Shown here one piece after another: positions 49,701 to 59,976 of a DNA stretch of 64,000 bases. Each line of letters starts with the position of its first letter. Positions within the stretch are counted from its first letter, which is position 1. The stretch is from Mercurialis annua (lineage: Eukaryota; Streptophyta; Magnoliopsida; Malpighiales; Euphorbiaceae), in NCBI RefSeq assembly GCF_937616625.2, contig NC_065573.1, forward strand, positions 11,795,001-11,859,000, in the 5' to 3' direction. A program made the position numbers and the translations under genes. Under the pieces are notes generated by a model. That model did no database searches. It saw nothing but the letters and a program-made list of their open reading frames with translations, and was not told where the DNA came from.

Positions 49701-49768
49701 ATATCAAAGGAGATACAAATTTCATCCCAGACTTCCTAACCAGAGAGTTCTTACAAAACAGGTCCTAA
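46748..49768 (+). pseudogene. Copy 2 ORF1, zinc knuckle-protease-RT-RNase H
   Basis: CCHC knuckle at 47164-47205; protease Asp codon at 47890. The frame is then broken by two extra A in an A-run near 48484-48489 (a short frame stops at 48507) and by one missing A near 48873-48877, inside RT. The RT motif keeps the conserved Gly (codon 48867-48869) that copies 1 and 3 have changed, but the frame is lost three codons later. YIDD and the RNase H motifs are readable in the last segment, which ends at the TAA at 49766-49768. Confidence 0.9.
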
Positions 49769-51171
49769 TGCCTCCCAAAAAGAGCAAGGACAAAAAACCT
49801 TTACAATTGCCCTCTACAAAACCAATCAAATCATGGATTGATATGGTCATAGAAGGGGAGACTGAAAATAAATTACAAGAGAGTGCTTCTTCAAGTACTC
49901 AACCAAGTTCTTCAGCTATCAAAGACTGGGTAGCATCTCTTTCCAAGTCGCCAGAAATACTACTGGCATTACAAAATCATACAAGTCAGCCAACACCAGC
50001 AGAAACATCAGGTATGACAACTGAACTTGTTTCTACAAACAAAGAGAAGGGAATTTCAGTACAAAAACCCGCTTCTCAAACAAATTTACAAAACGACTCA
50101 ACACAATCTTCACAGATTGTTTTAAGTCAACAAATTACAAAATCAGTTTCTCAGTATTTTCTGAAAACAAATTTCCAAAACGTACTAACCATGGAGGAAG
50201 AATTTTTTCACAAAAACCCCCTCGTGGCAGTACAAAATGTTTTTCCAAAGGGCTGGTATTTCAAACCATGGGACTTACAAAAACCCCAGCCCTACTACCA
50301 AGCAATTTTGGAGGTGACAAATTCTGCGGCCTTCAAACATTTTTACTTTCAAGATAAGGATCATGAAGATCCTGCATACTCCACCTGCAAGATACAAAAA
50401 ATCTTGTCTCCAAAACAATGGGGTCAAGAATTAGCAAAACCGAAACCTTTTCCAATTTCTTTCCAAACTACCCAGACACATTACAAATTTTACAATTATT
50501 GGGACTACCAGCAAGCCTGGTTCAACACATTCCTTATGCAAAACTTTGGAGGAAGCCACTCTTGGCTTATCTATTTTGATAAGAGAAGCCCAATTACAAG
50601 TGTTCCGAATTGGTTCTCACAATGGTGGGATTATTTTGGGGCCATTCCCGAAATTCTCATTCCCCAGGCCCAGAACGGATATAACTATTTTTGCACAACT
50701 TACAAGCCAACAGATCAGGAAAAGAAGCTATCCAGCCTTTTTCACTTCTGTTCAAAATTTTTTACGCCATGGGTTTTGGCTTGGTACTTTGACTACAACA
50801 CAAAGCCCAATGGTCTTACCATTCTGACCCGAAAGTTCAAGGTTAAATGGTGGGATAAGTACAAGACTATCAATGAATGTTCCACATCAGCGGTACATAA
50901 CTGGTTAGTCAAGAAGGCCCATGTTGAGCCCATTACAAATCCAGCAACCTCAACATTTTTGGCCCAGAAGTCTCATGCCCAGACTCTCCTAGCCCAAGCC
51001 AAAAGCGAAGAGGAATACTTTACAACCATGCAGCAACTCCTTGGGACTAGGCCCAACTCGTCTACTGCATCAGCACAATCAGACACAGACTCTGAGCCTA
51101 TCATAAATTTAGGCGATGACAATGAAGATGATTGTTTTGGAATTTTTTCCCCTGTTTCTAAGAGGAAATAG
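49768..51171 (+). CDS. Pararetrovirus ORF2 protein, 467 aa, intact (unknown function)
   Basis: The only fully open long viral ORF in the window. Its ATG overlaps the ORF1 stop as TAATG (49766-49770), an arrangement that suggests translation by termination and reinitiation, as reported for florendovirus ORF2. The protein begins with a basic Lys/Pro stretch (MPPKKSKDKKP), has a Ser/Thr/Gln-rich, probably disordered segment (residues ~40-130), then an aromatic-rich globular region with WDYQQAWFNTF and WFSQWWDYFG, and ends with an acidic tail and a basic SKRK. I recognise it only as the second ORF of florendovirus-like elements; it shows no motif of the caulimovirus transactivator. It may be expressed from readthrough or a subgenomic RNA; nothing here proves expression. 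Confidence 0.85.
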   Translation: MPPKKSKDKKPLQLPSTKPIKSWIDMVIEGETENKLQESASSSTQPSSSAIKDWVASLSKSPEILLALQNHTSQPTPAETSGMTTELVSTNKEKGISVQKPASQTNLQNDSTQSSQIVLSQQITKSVSQYFLKTNFQNVLTMEEEFFHKNPLVAVQNVFPKGWYFKPWDLQKPQPYYQAILEVTNSAAFKHFYFQDKDHEDPAYSTCKIQKILSPKQWGQELAKPKPFPISFQTTQTHYKFYNYWDYQQAWFNTFLMQNFGGSHSWLIYFDKRSPITSVPNWFSQWWDYFGAIPEILIPQAQNGYNYFCTTYKPTDQEKKLSSLFHFCSKFFTPWVLAWYFDYNTKPNGLTILTRKFKVKWWDKYKTINECSTSAVHNWLVKKAHVEPITNPATSTFLAQKSHAQTLLAQAKSEEEYFTTMQQLLGTRPNSSTASAQSDTDSEPIINLGDDNEDDCFGIFSPVSKRK

Positions 51172-51497
51172 GCCCTACCATTTGAATGTATGTCTTATTA
51201 TTTATTATTGTAAAAAAAAAAAAAAAAAAGTATAAAACGACAAGTGACAGCACCACATCACATGGAGTGCTGCCTTATCATCTACAAGCATAATTGATAC
51301 TCGAGACAAAGGCCCCATCAGCCAGCCACTCAAGCTCAATTATTCATTACATTACAAAAGAAGGTGACAGACAGCTACCACTCATGACAAGAGGGGCACT
51401 GCCAGCTACCAATCGTTACAAGCCTCCAAAATGAAGCACATGGCCCTGGACCACATGCTTACACTAGTGGAGGAGCATCTTACAAGACTGAAGGCTC

Positions 51498-51504
51498 TAT
51501 AAAA
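51498..51504 (+). promoter_or_regulatory. Pararetrovirus promoter TATA box, copy 2
   Basis: TATAAAA in the same context as in copy 1, exactly 7994 bp later. Confidence 0.7.
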
Positions 51505-51975
51505 GGAGGGAGGAAGGCCTTAGCAACACACACACTTTTTTAGAGAGAAAAGAAAAGAGAATTGCGAATAGGCTTTTGGGTTGTTCAATCTTCATTCATT
51601 TGGAGTGACATATTCAAAAGCTCTAGAACCAGTTCTTCTCCCCAACCCCCAGAAATTATATCTCGCTTTTACAATCATTTTCTTAATTTTGTACTTTACA
51701 AGTAATAAGCAGTAGCTTATTTTACAATCTGGTCTTACGGGAAACTGTAAAGCACCTTTACAAATCTTCAATACAAGTAAGCTTTATGCTTTAGTTTTAC
51801 AATTCGTGTTTCCATTTATGCCTTTGTTTTAATTAATTTTACTGTTCATTGTTATTCACTTCTGTGCATCATCTATCATTTCTTCATTTGCATTCATTTT
51901 GCATTTCCACACTCTAGTTCCATTCCATTTTACTGTTCTTGTGAACAGTACACGCAAACATCCTCTACGCACTTC

Positions 51976-51988
51976 TGGTATCGGAGCC
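51976..51988 (+). other. Primer-binding site of copy 3
   Basis: TGGTATCGGAGCC, identical to that at 43982, with the same single mismatch to the tRNA-Met complement. Confidence 0.88.
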
Positions 51989-52081
51989 ATCGAGGAAGGA
52001 GCAAATCTAAACAGTACTTGTTAATATTATAGTATAGTAACTTGAGAACTTACATCTGCTGAGTTATTTTGGGGAGATTTT

Positions 52082-52111
52082 ATGGCAGTAAGACCCATTT
52101 CAAGGGAGTAA
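52082..52111 (+). CDS. Short upstream ORF in the viral leader, copy 3
   Basis: Same 9-codon ORF as at 44088-44117 in copy 2, 57 nt before the ORF1 start. Confidence 0.45.
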   Translation: MAVRPISRE

Positions 52112-52167
52112 GTCCATTTAGCTCCGGTTGTAGGCAGTGTATAGTACTATCTTTACTATACTACAAT

Positions 52168-55122
52168 ATGAACTCTCTCCTGTGTAGAAATACTTCTTTC
52201 TCTAGCTCTTCTACAGTCTCTAACGAGGCTAAGAGGATTGTCAATAGTGAAGAAATCACTATTGAGGATTTTGACAAATCCATCGACAATTGGGATATTC
52301 CCAAAATACAAAAGGACCAGATCTACAAGACATCAAAATTTACAAATGTTTTCAAAACAGACTTTACAATTAAAACTGAGGAAAGAGATATACAGCTTTC
52401 TAAGCCTTTTGAAACTATACATCTTCTTTCTCAGAATTCTTTACAAAAACATAAAGACAAACAATACAAATACATTCACATAGGTTTAGTCCAGGTTGGC
52501 ATTAAACCTCTTACAAAGGAAGGATTAAACACCTCAATCCTTGCAGTCCTAAGAGACAATAGGTTCCTAGACTTCCAGGATTCTTTACTGAGTTCGGTTG
52601 AATCAAGTCTTTGCAATGGTCCTGTTTCTTTTGACTGTTATCCAAATTTTACAGTGTCCTTAAATGACAAAAATATTTTACAATCTTTGGTTTTACAAAT
52701 CAAGACACATAATTACAAGATGATGAGCGGCTCACTACCCGTTGCATTAATTTTCAAAGTTCATTACAAAGCTATGATTTCTGCGTTTAATACTAAGCAC
52801 AGGTGTCATAGTAGGAAGGGAGAAACACTACTTTTACAAACAGATTTGGCAAAATCTAATGCTGTAATCCCACGATTTATCCAATGGAAGGATATAGCAT
52901 TGCCACAAGAATGGATCCTTGAAGGAGCCGTTAGATCTGAGCAGCCCGATCAATCTGCCCCGAATACCCATATTAGTGAAATAAGCCAGTATTCTGATGG
53001 CAGAGTCAAATTGACCTTTAGTAGACCATTGGTTAGCTCTAGGTTATCTGACGCCTCATCTTCTGGTAGTACAAACGACTTAGGAAGAGTCTCTAGACTT
53101 CCTTCAGTCATCAACCTTCCATACGTCTCAGTAGAACCTGAAGAAGAACAAATTCCTAGTTTAGTTCATCGTAGGAGGAATCCTGTTAACTACCAACATA
53201 GGTATTCTACTTCAGACTTACCGAGTCCAACCTTACAAAATGTTGACTACACAACTAGTGTACCTCAGTCGGTCTATGCTAGTCAATCTGAAAGACAATC
53301 TGAAAGACAATCATTCAGACCTCCCTCACCAGCTTCTCCAACTTTTTCTGCTATAACAGAAAATGTTAACATTGAATTAAATGTTCTGGAAAAAGATTTT
53401 GAGGTTGACAAACAAGCTTTACAAGATGAATTTTATGCTTTTCACAACACCGAAAAAAGAATATGGTTTTTCAAACATTACCTTAAATTGCGAAAAGAAA
53501 TTCAACAAAATTTTTACAATTTTCTCTATGAACATAAAATTCAAATACACTTTTTTGATTGGTTTGAATTTTATGCGAAAGAAAACGGGATATCTTATCC
53601 ATTCTTTACAAAATCTGCAAATCCTGTCACTATGAGAAGAAAGGTCCCTGAATGGGAGTTAGCTGATGGGAGAACATTGGAGTCAGAACATCCACCCCTC
53701 AGAATGCTTACAATAACCCATCTTGATCAACCAATAGAAGCCACACCTTACAAGAATGTTTTGGAAAATGATTCTAACAATATTAGAAACATTGTCAAAC
53801 AAAACAATTTTACAAATGCTCATTTACATACCATAGGTAACCAGCTTTCTAGAATCGAAACGCATATTCAGAAAACTGTAATTACCCAGGATGTCGGTCA
53901 GAAACAACTAGACAAGAAACTTAAAAATCCTATTTTTAAGCCATTTCAAGTGTCTAGGACTACCCAGCTGGACTTCCAGACTAATAGGCAAGAGTTTACC
54001 TCAGCCATTAGAGATCGGTTGAGTAGGATACAATCCTCCGCGTCAAATACAAACCAGGTAGTACAAGACACTACTCAAGCTAATACTGGCCCTAGAATCA
54101 TCAATGCCTTAGGCCAAGACTCAGACATAGGTTCCTCAGACATAGGAGCTTTTCAAGAATCTCAACCTACAATTCATAAATTACAATGGGAATTAGCAAA
54201 AACCTCTGCTAACTCAGACATAGGCCCTCCTGTCATGACTCTTGGACAGTCAAGGTTCAATTCCAGTTCTGTTTATGAATGGAACCTAGATGGCCTTCCG
54301 GAATACAAAATCCTTAGTCTTCTCCAACAGATGACTATGGCAGCCAATGCTTACAAAACCCAAACAAATGTCCAAGACAAAGCCATTGCTGAGCTCCTCA
54401 TAGCAGGATTCTCAGGACAGCTCAAAGGTTGGTGGGACTACCATTTAACCCAAGAGCAACATTTAGACATTCTCAATGCCATACGGGTTACTGAGGAAGG
54501 CACCCCTATCCTTGATGAGTCAGGAAACCCCTTCCAAGATGCAGTATCCACCTTGATCATTATGATCTCTTTACATTTCATTGGAGATCCAACACACCTC
54601 AAAGATAAGAACACTGAACTCTTATCCAATCTCAGATGTAGAAAGTTGAGTGATTTCCAATATTACAAAAACACCTTCCTAACTAGAGTCATGCTTAGGG
54701 AAGATTCAAATCAGCCTTTTTGGAAAGAAAAGTTCCTAGCGGGCCTCCCAACCCTTCTCAGCATTAAGGTTAGAGACCTCATCAAACAAAAGTTTGGCGA
54801 ACCAATACCTTATAACATGCTCACATATGGCGAGTTGATCAGCCTAACCCAACGGGTAGGATTACAAATTTGTCAAGACCTACAAAAAACTCTTAAATGG
54901 GAACTTAAAAGAACCAAACAAGAGTTAGGTTCTTTCTGCAAACAATTTGACATTTCCACTGAGAAATCCCCACAAGATTGTGGTGGAGATTGCTCCAAAA
55001 TTAGGCCTTACAAAAAAAGAACATTTCATAGATATTCTAGGTATTCGAAGCCTAGAGATGAAAACTATTACAAGAAACCATACAACAGGAAGACTAGAAG
55101 ACCTTTTACAAAGGACAAATAG
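52168..55122 (+). pseudogene. Copy 3 ORF1, movement protein to coat protein
   Basis: ATG at 52168. The longest uninterrupted viral frame from the native start: 984 residues covering the 30K movement protein (core ~100-205), the linker and the coat-protein core (GFSGQLKGWWD near residue 747). It keeps the GGG at 54741-54743 that copies 1 and 2 have reduced to GG, so movement and coat regions are in one frame. It lacks two codons present in the others near 54880 (QDLQK versus QDLKLQK). It stops at 55120-55122, GAG to TAG, 10 codons before the zinc knuckle. Confidence 0.9.
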
Positions 55123-57756
55123 CAGTCTAAGTCCAAATCCAAAGATGTCACATGTTTCAAATGTGGTAAAAAGGGGCACATTGCCAAATTCTGTAGAGTC
55201 CGTAGGAAAATACAAGAATTACAATTGGAAAAAGAGGTCTTGTCTAAAATAGAAGCCCTCCTTACAACCAGTTCTTCTGAACATGAATTTTCTTCAGAAG
55301 ATGACTACCCCTTACAAATAGATGAGCTAGCCAATACTTCCTCATCTACCTCAGACACGGAATCTACTACAAAATGTGTTAGTGTTTTAACAAAGGACCA
55401 GGAAATACTCCTAGAACTAGTAAAACACATTCACGACTCGAATGCACAAAAAGACTATCTGGACAAACTCCTCCAGTCTTTTGATCCAAAACCTGTAGAA
55501 CAACCATCACCTTCTAATTTGCCTAGTATAGGACCTACTACGTATGACCTTACAACTATTTTGGCAAAAAAGAAAAAGAGTCATGTTTCTACAATTCAAG
55601 ATTTACAAACTGAAATCAAAGTCATAAAAGGGGAGCTGAAGGAACTTAAAGAAAAACATGCTCAGCATTCCGAAACCATACAAATGCTTTTACAAAAACA
55701 ACTTGATGACACTGAGGAATCTGATAATGAACAACATGATGATTCCAAGGTTGAAAGTTTAGAGAAAATTCCAGAAGATTTTCTAAATGTTTTAGAACAA
55801 ATTACTTCTAGAAAATATCTCATTCAGGTTACAATCGTCTTTTCAAGAGATTTCAAAATCAATACTATCGCCTTATTTGATACAGGAGCAGACCTCAATT
55901 GTATTAAAGAAGGAATAGTCCCTAAGAAATTTCATGAATTTACAAAAGAAAAGCTCTCAGCAGCTAACAACTCCAAAATGACAATCAAGAGCAAGGCCTC
56001 GGCCTCTGTCTCCAATACAAATATTTTTGTTAAAACCTCTTTTGTCTTAATAGGAAATATGCATCATAGTGTCATCCTAGGCACGCCTTTTATTAACCTT
56101 ATAACACCTTATAAGGTTAATCATGATGGAATTTCCTGCAAATCAAAGAATACAAGAATTACTTTTCCTTTCATACAAAAACCACATACAAGAAATCTCA
56201 ATATCATCAAAGCACTTTCTGTCTATGAGAATGAGATTTACAATTTGATTAAAGGAAAAGATTTCCATTTACAAACCTTGAAAAAGGATGTTTCATTACA
56301 AAGGATTGAATTACAATTACAAAACGCCTCTACAAAACAGCATATTTCTAATTTTCAAGACCAAATTGAAAAAGTTCTCTGTTCAGACTTACCAAACGCT
56401 TTTTGGGATAGAAAACAACACATAGTCGACCTACCTTATGAAGTTGATTTCAATGAAAAAGAAATCCCTACAAAAGCTAGACCCATACAAATGAACCAAG
56501 ACCTAGAACAACACTGCCGAACAGAAATCCAAGATTTACTTAACAAAGGTTTGATTTCCAAATCTAGATCACCTTGGAGTTGTGCAGCCTTTTATGTCTC
56601 TAAAGCATCAGAGCAAGAGCGTGGTGTTCCACGATTGGTTATTAACTACAAGCCGCTGAACAAAGTCCTTAGATGGATCAGATACCCCATTCCCAATAAA
56701 AAGGATCTTTTACAAAAATTACATTCTGCATTCATTTTTTCAAAATTTGACATGAAATCTGGATTTTGGCAAATACAGATTGATCAGAAACATCGTTACA
56801 AAACTGCATTCACAGTCCCATTTGGACAATACGAATGGAACGTCATGCCATTTGTACTGAAAAATGCACCTTCTGAGTTTCAAAGAATCATGAATGACAT
56901 TTTTAATCCATTTTCCAAATTCTGCATCGTTTACATTGATGATGTTCTAGTGTATTCTAATTCAATAGAACAACATTTCAAGCATCTTGAAACATTCTTC
57001 CATGTTACAAAGAAAAATGGTTTAGTGGTCTCCAAGACCAAAATATCACTTTTTCAAACTCGTGTTAGATTCCTAGGACATTATATTTCCCAGGGAACTG
57101 TCACACCAATCGAACGATCATTACAATTTACAAATAAATTTCCAGATCAAATACTGGATAAAACACAATTACAAAGGTTCTTAGGAAGCTTGAATTATGT
57201 TTTGGATTTTTGTCCAAATATAAATCGCCTTGCTAAACCATTACATGATAGGTTAAAAACAAATCCGGCACCGTGGACAGACGAGCACACTCGGATAGTC
57301 CAACAAATTAAATTACAAGTATCATGCATCCCATGCTTGCATATTGCTGATCCAACTGCACCTAAAATTGTTGAAACTGATGCATCAGATTAAGGTTATG
57401 GCGGAATTTTAAAACAATTGCAAGACGAAAAAGAATGCATAGTACAATTTACATCTGCACACTGGAATGACACTGAAAAGAATTATTCAACAATAAAAAA
57501 CGAAAATATTTCCATTGTCAAGTGCATTTCAAAATTTCAAAGCGATTTACTCAATCAGAAATTTTTACTCCGAATTGATTGTAAATCTGCAAAAGAAGTT
57601 TTACAAAAGGATGTCCAAAATATAGCTTCTAAACAAATTTTTGCTCGTTGGCAAGCTATATTGAGTATTTTTGATTTTGATATAGAATATATCAAAAGAG
57701 ATACAAATTTCATCCCAGACTTCCTAACCCGAGAGTTCTTACAAAACAGGTCCTAA
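55123..57756 (+). pseudogene. Copy 3 ORF1, zinc knuckle-protease-RT-RNase H
   Basis: Same frame as the preceding segment. Knuckle CFKCGKKGHIAKFC at 55153-55194 (residues ~996-1009), protease FDTGADLN (Asp ~1238), RT with YIDD (~1589-1592) and RNase H (ETDASD ~1736). The RT Gly is Val (codon 56854-56856), as in copy 1. A TTA to TAA change at 57391-57393 stops the frame just after the RNase H TDASD motif. The frame then continues to the natural stop in the TAATG at 57754-57758. Full ORF1 length would be about 1860 codons. Confidence 0.9.
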
Positions 57757-59149
57757 TGCCTCCCAAAAAGAGCAAGGACAAAAAACCTTTACAATTGCCC
57801 TCTACAAAACCAATCAAATCATGGATTGATATGGTCATAGAAGGGGAGACTGAAAATAAATTACAAGAGAGTGCTTTTTCAAGTACTCAACCAAGTTCTT
57901 CAGCTATCCAAGACTGGGTAGCATCTCTTTCCAAGTCGCCAGAAATACTACTGGCATTACAAAATCTTACAAGTCAGCCAACACCAGCAGAAACATCAGG
58001 TATGACAACTGAACTTGTTTCTACAAACAAAGAGAAGGGAATTTCAGTACAAAAACCCGCTTCTCAAAAATTTTTACAAAACGACTCAACACAATCTTCA
58101 CAGATTGTTTTAAGTCAACAAATTACAAAATCAGTTTCTCAGTATTTTCTGAAAACAAATTTCCAAAACGTACTAACCATGGAGGAAGAATTTTTTCACA
58201 AAAACCCCCTCGTGGCAGTACAAAATGTTTTTCCAAAGGGCTGGTATTTCAAACTATGGGACTTACAAAAACCCCTGCCCTACTACCAAGCAATTTTGGA
58301 GGTGACAAATTCTGCGGCCTTCAAACATTTTTACTTTCAAGATAAGGATCATGAAGATCCTGCATACTCCACCTGCAAGATACAAAAAATCTTGTCTCCA
58401 AAACAATGGGGTCAAGAATTAGCAAAACCGAAACCTTTTCCAATTTCTTTCCAAACTACCAGACACATTACAAATTTTACAATTATTGTGACTACCAGCA
58501 AGCCTGGTTCAACACATTCCTTATGCAAAACTTTGGAGGAAGCCACTCTTGGCTTATCTATTTGTATAAGAGAAGCCCAATTACAAGTGTTCCGAATTGG
58601 TTCTCACAATGGTGGGATTATTTTGGGGCCATTCCCGTAATTCTCATTCCCCAGGCCCAGAACGGATATAACTATTTTTGCACAACTTACAAGCCAACAG
58701 ATCAGGAAAAGAAGCTATCCAGCCTTTTTCACTTCTGTTCAAAATTTTTTACGCCATGGGTTTTGGCTTGGTACTTTGACTACAACACAAAGCCCAATGG
58801 TCTTACCATTCTGACCCGAAAGTTCAAGGTTAAATGGTGGGATAAGTACAAGACTATCAATGAATGTTCCACATCAGCGGTACATAACTGGTTAGTCAAG
58901 AAGGCCCATGTTGAGCCCATTACAAATCCAGCAACCTCAACATTTTTGGCCCAGAAGTCTCATGCCCAGACTCTCCTAGCCCAAGCCAAAAGCGAAGAGG
59001 AATACTTTACAATCATGCAGCAACTCCTTGGGACTAGGCCCAACTCGTCTACTGCATCAGCACAATCAGACACAGACTCTGAGCCTATCATAAATTTAGG
59101 CGATGACAATGAAGATGATTGTTTTGGAATTTTTTCCCCTGTTTCTTAG
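57756..59149 (+). pseudogene. Copy 3 ORF2, frameshifted
   Basis: Starts in TAATG. One C is missing from a CCC run near 58457-58459, so the first frame departs and stops at 58640. The rest is readable in another frame to 59149, where AAG to TAG removes the last three residues (KRK) relative to copy 2. Confidence 0.85.
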
Positions 59150-59477
59150 AGGAAATAGGCCCTACCATTTGAATGTATGTCTTATTATTTATTATTGTAA
59201 AAAAAAAAAGTATAAACCGACAAGTGACAGCACCACATCACATGGAGTGCTGCCTTATCATCTACAAGCATAATTGATACTCGAGACAAAGGCCCCATCA
59301 GCCAGCCACTCAAGCTCAATTATTCATTACATTACAAAAGAAGGTGACAGACAGCTACCACTCATGACAAGAGGGGCACTGCCAGCTACCAATCGTTACA
59401 AGCCTCCAAAATGAAGCACATGGCCCTGGACCACATGCTTACACTAGTGGAGGAGCATTTTACAAGACTGAAGGCTC

Positions 59478-59484
59478 TATAAAA
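59478..59484 (+). promoter_or_regulatory. Pararetrovirus promoter TATA box, copy 3
   Basis: TATAAAA, same context as the other copies. It would transcribe only ~450 bp of viral DNA and then the right flank. Confidence 0.65.
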
Positions 59485-59930
59485 GGAGGGAGGAAGGCCT
59501 TAGCAACAAACACACTTTTTGAGAGAGAAAAGAAAAGAGAATTGCGAATAGGCTTTTGGGTTGTTCAATCTTCATTCATTTGGAGTGACATATTCAAAAG
59601 CTCTAGAACCAGTTCTTCTCCCCAACCCCCAGAAATTGTATCTCGCTTTTACAATCATTTTCTTAATTTTGTACTTTACAAGTAATAAGCAGTAGCTTAT
59701 TTTACAATCTGAAGCACCTTTACAAATCTTCAATACAAGTAAGCTTTATGCTTAAGTTTTACAATTCGTGTTTCCATTTATGCCTTTGTTTTAATTAATT
59801 TTACTGTTCATTGTTATTCACTTCTGTGCATCATCTATCATTTCTTCATTTGCATTCATTTTGCATTTCCACACTCTAGTTCCATTCCATTTTACTGTTC
59901 TTGTGAACAGTACACGCAAACATCCTCTCC

Positions 59931-59976
59931 GCAGATGTAAGTTCTCAAGTTACTATACTATAATATTAACAAGTAC
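59931..59976 (-). repeat. Inverted 46-bp viral fragment at the right junction
   Basis: Exact reverse complement of 44020-44065 (and of the copy 3 equivalent). It overlaps the viral end by the shared trinucleotide gca (59931-59933), a microhomology. Flanking simple repeat follows at 59977. Confidence 0.95.

Larger units (their letters stand above)
43982..51975 (+). mobile_element. Pararetrovirus copy 2 (complete unit, 7994 bp)
   Basis: Complete from primer site to primer site. ORF1 carries a nonsense codon and three length changes; ORF2 is intact. It is flanked by viral promoters on both sides, at 43504 in copy 1 and at 51498 in its own 3' noncoding region. Confidence 0.93.
51976..59933 (+). 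mobile_element. Pararetrovirus copy 3 (nearly complete)
   Basis: Runs from the primer site to 4 nt before where the next one would start. ORF1 keeps a single frame and is interrupted only by two nonsense codons. ORF2 is frameshifted. The region after the promoter lacks 18 nt present in copies 1 and 2 (junction near 59710), and the poly(A) run is shorter. Confidence 0.92.
36383..59976 (+). mobile_element. Endogenous pararetrovirus, three-copy head-to-tail array (florendovirus-like)
   Basis: The sequence repeats with a period of 7991 bp (copy 1 to 2) and 7994 bp (copy 2 to 3), with only scattered differences. Each unit has the Caulimoviridae order: movement protein, coat protein with CCHC knuckle, aspartic protease, reverse transcriptase, RNase H, with no integrase and no LTR. 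It also has a tRNA-Met-type primer site and a second ORF in a TAATG overlap. A genome near 8 kb and two ORFs of this kind match what is known of florendoviruses; a petuvirus relative is the main alternative. The array starts inside the movement-protein gene and ends 4 nt before the primer site, followed by a 46-bp inverted viral fragment. No unit has an intact ORF1. Confidence 0.93.

Noticed and set aside
41776..51171. ORF2 as a caulimovirus-type translational transactivator
   Set aside because: Position after RT would fit, but I see no transactivator motif and the protein resembles only the unknown ORF2 of florendovirus-like elements.
38945..55215. Minus-strand ORFs of 63-96 codons repeated in each viral copy
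   Set aside because: They lie fully opposite the conserved viral coding sequence and are repeated because the array is repeated; they show no independent features.
36383..59933. LTR retrotransposon instead of pararetrovirus
   Set aside because: There is no LTR and no integrase, and a 30K-type movement protein is present. The direct repeats are whole genomes.
36383..59933. The three virus copies as an assembly duplication of one copy
   Set aside because: Each copy has private substitutions, indels and stops, so they are not the same molecule; copy number should still be confirmed by long reads.
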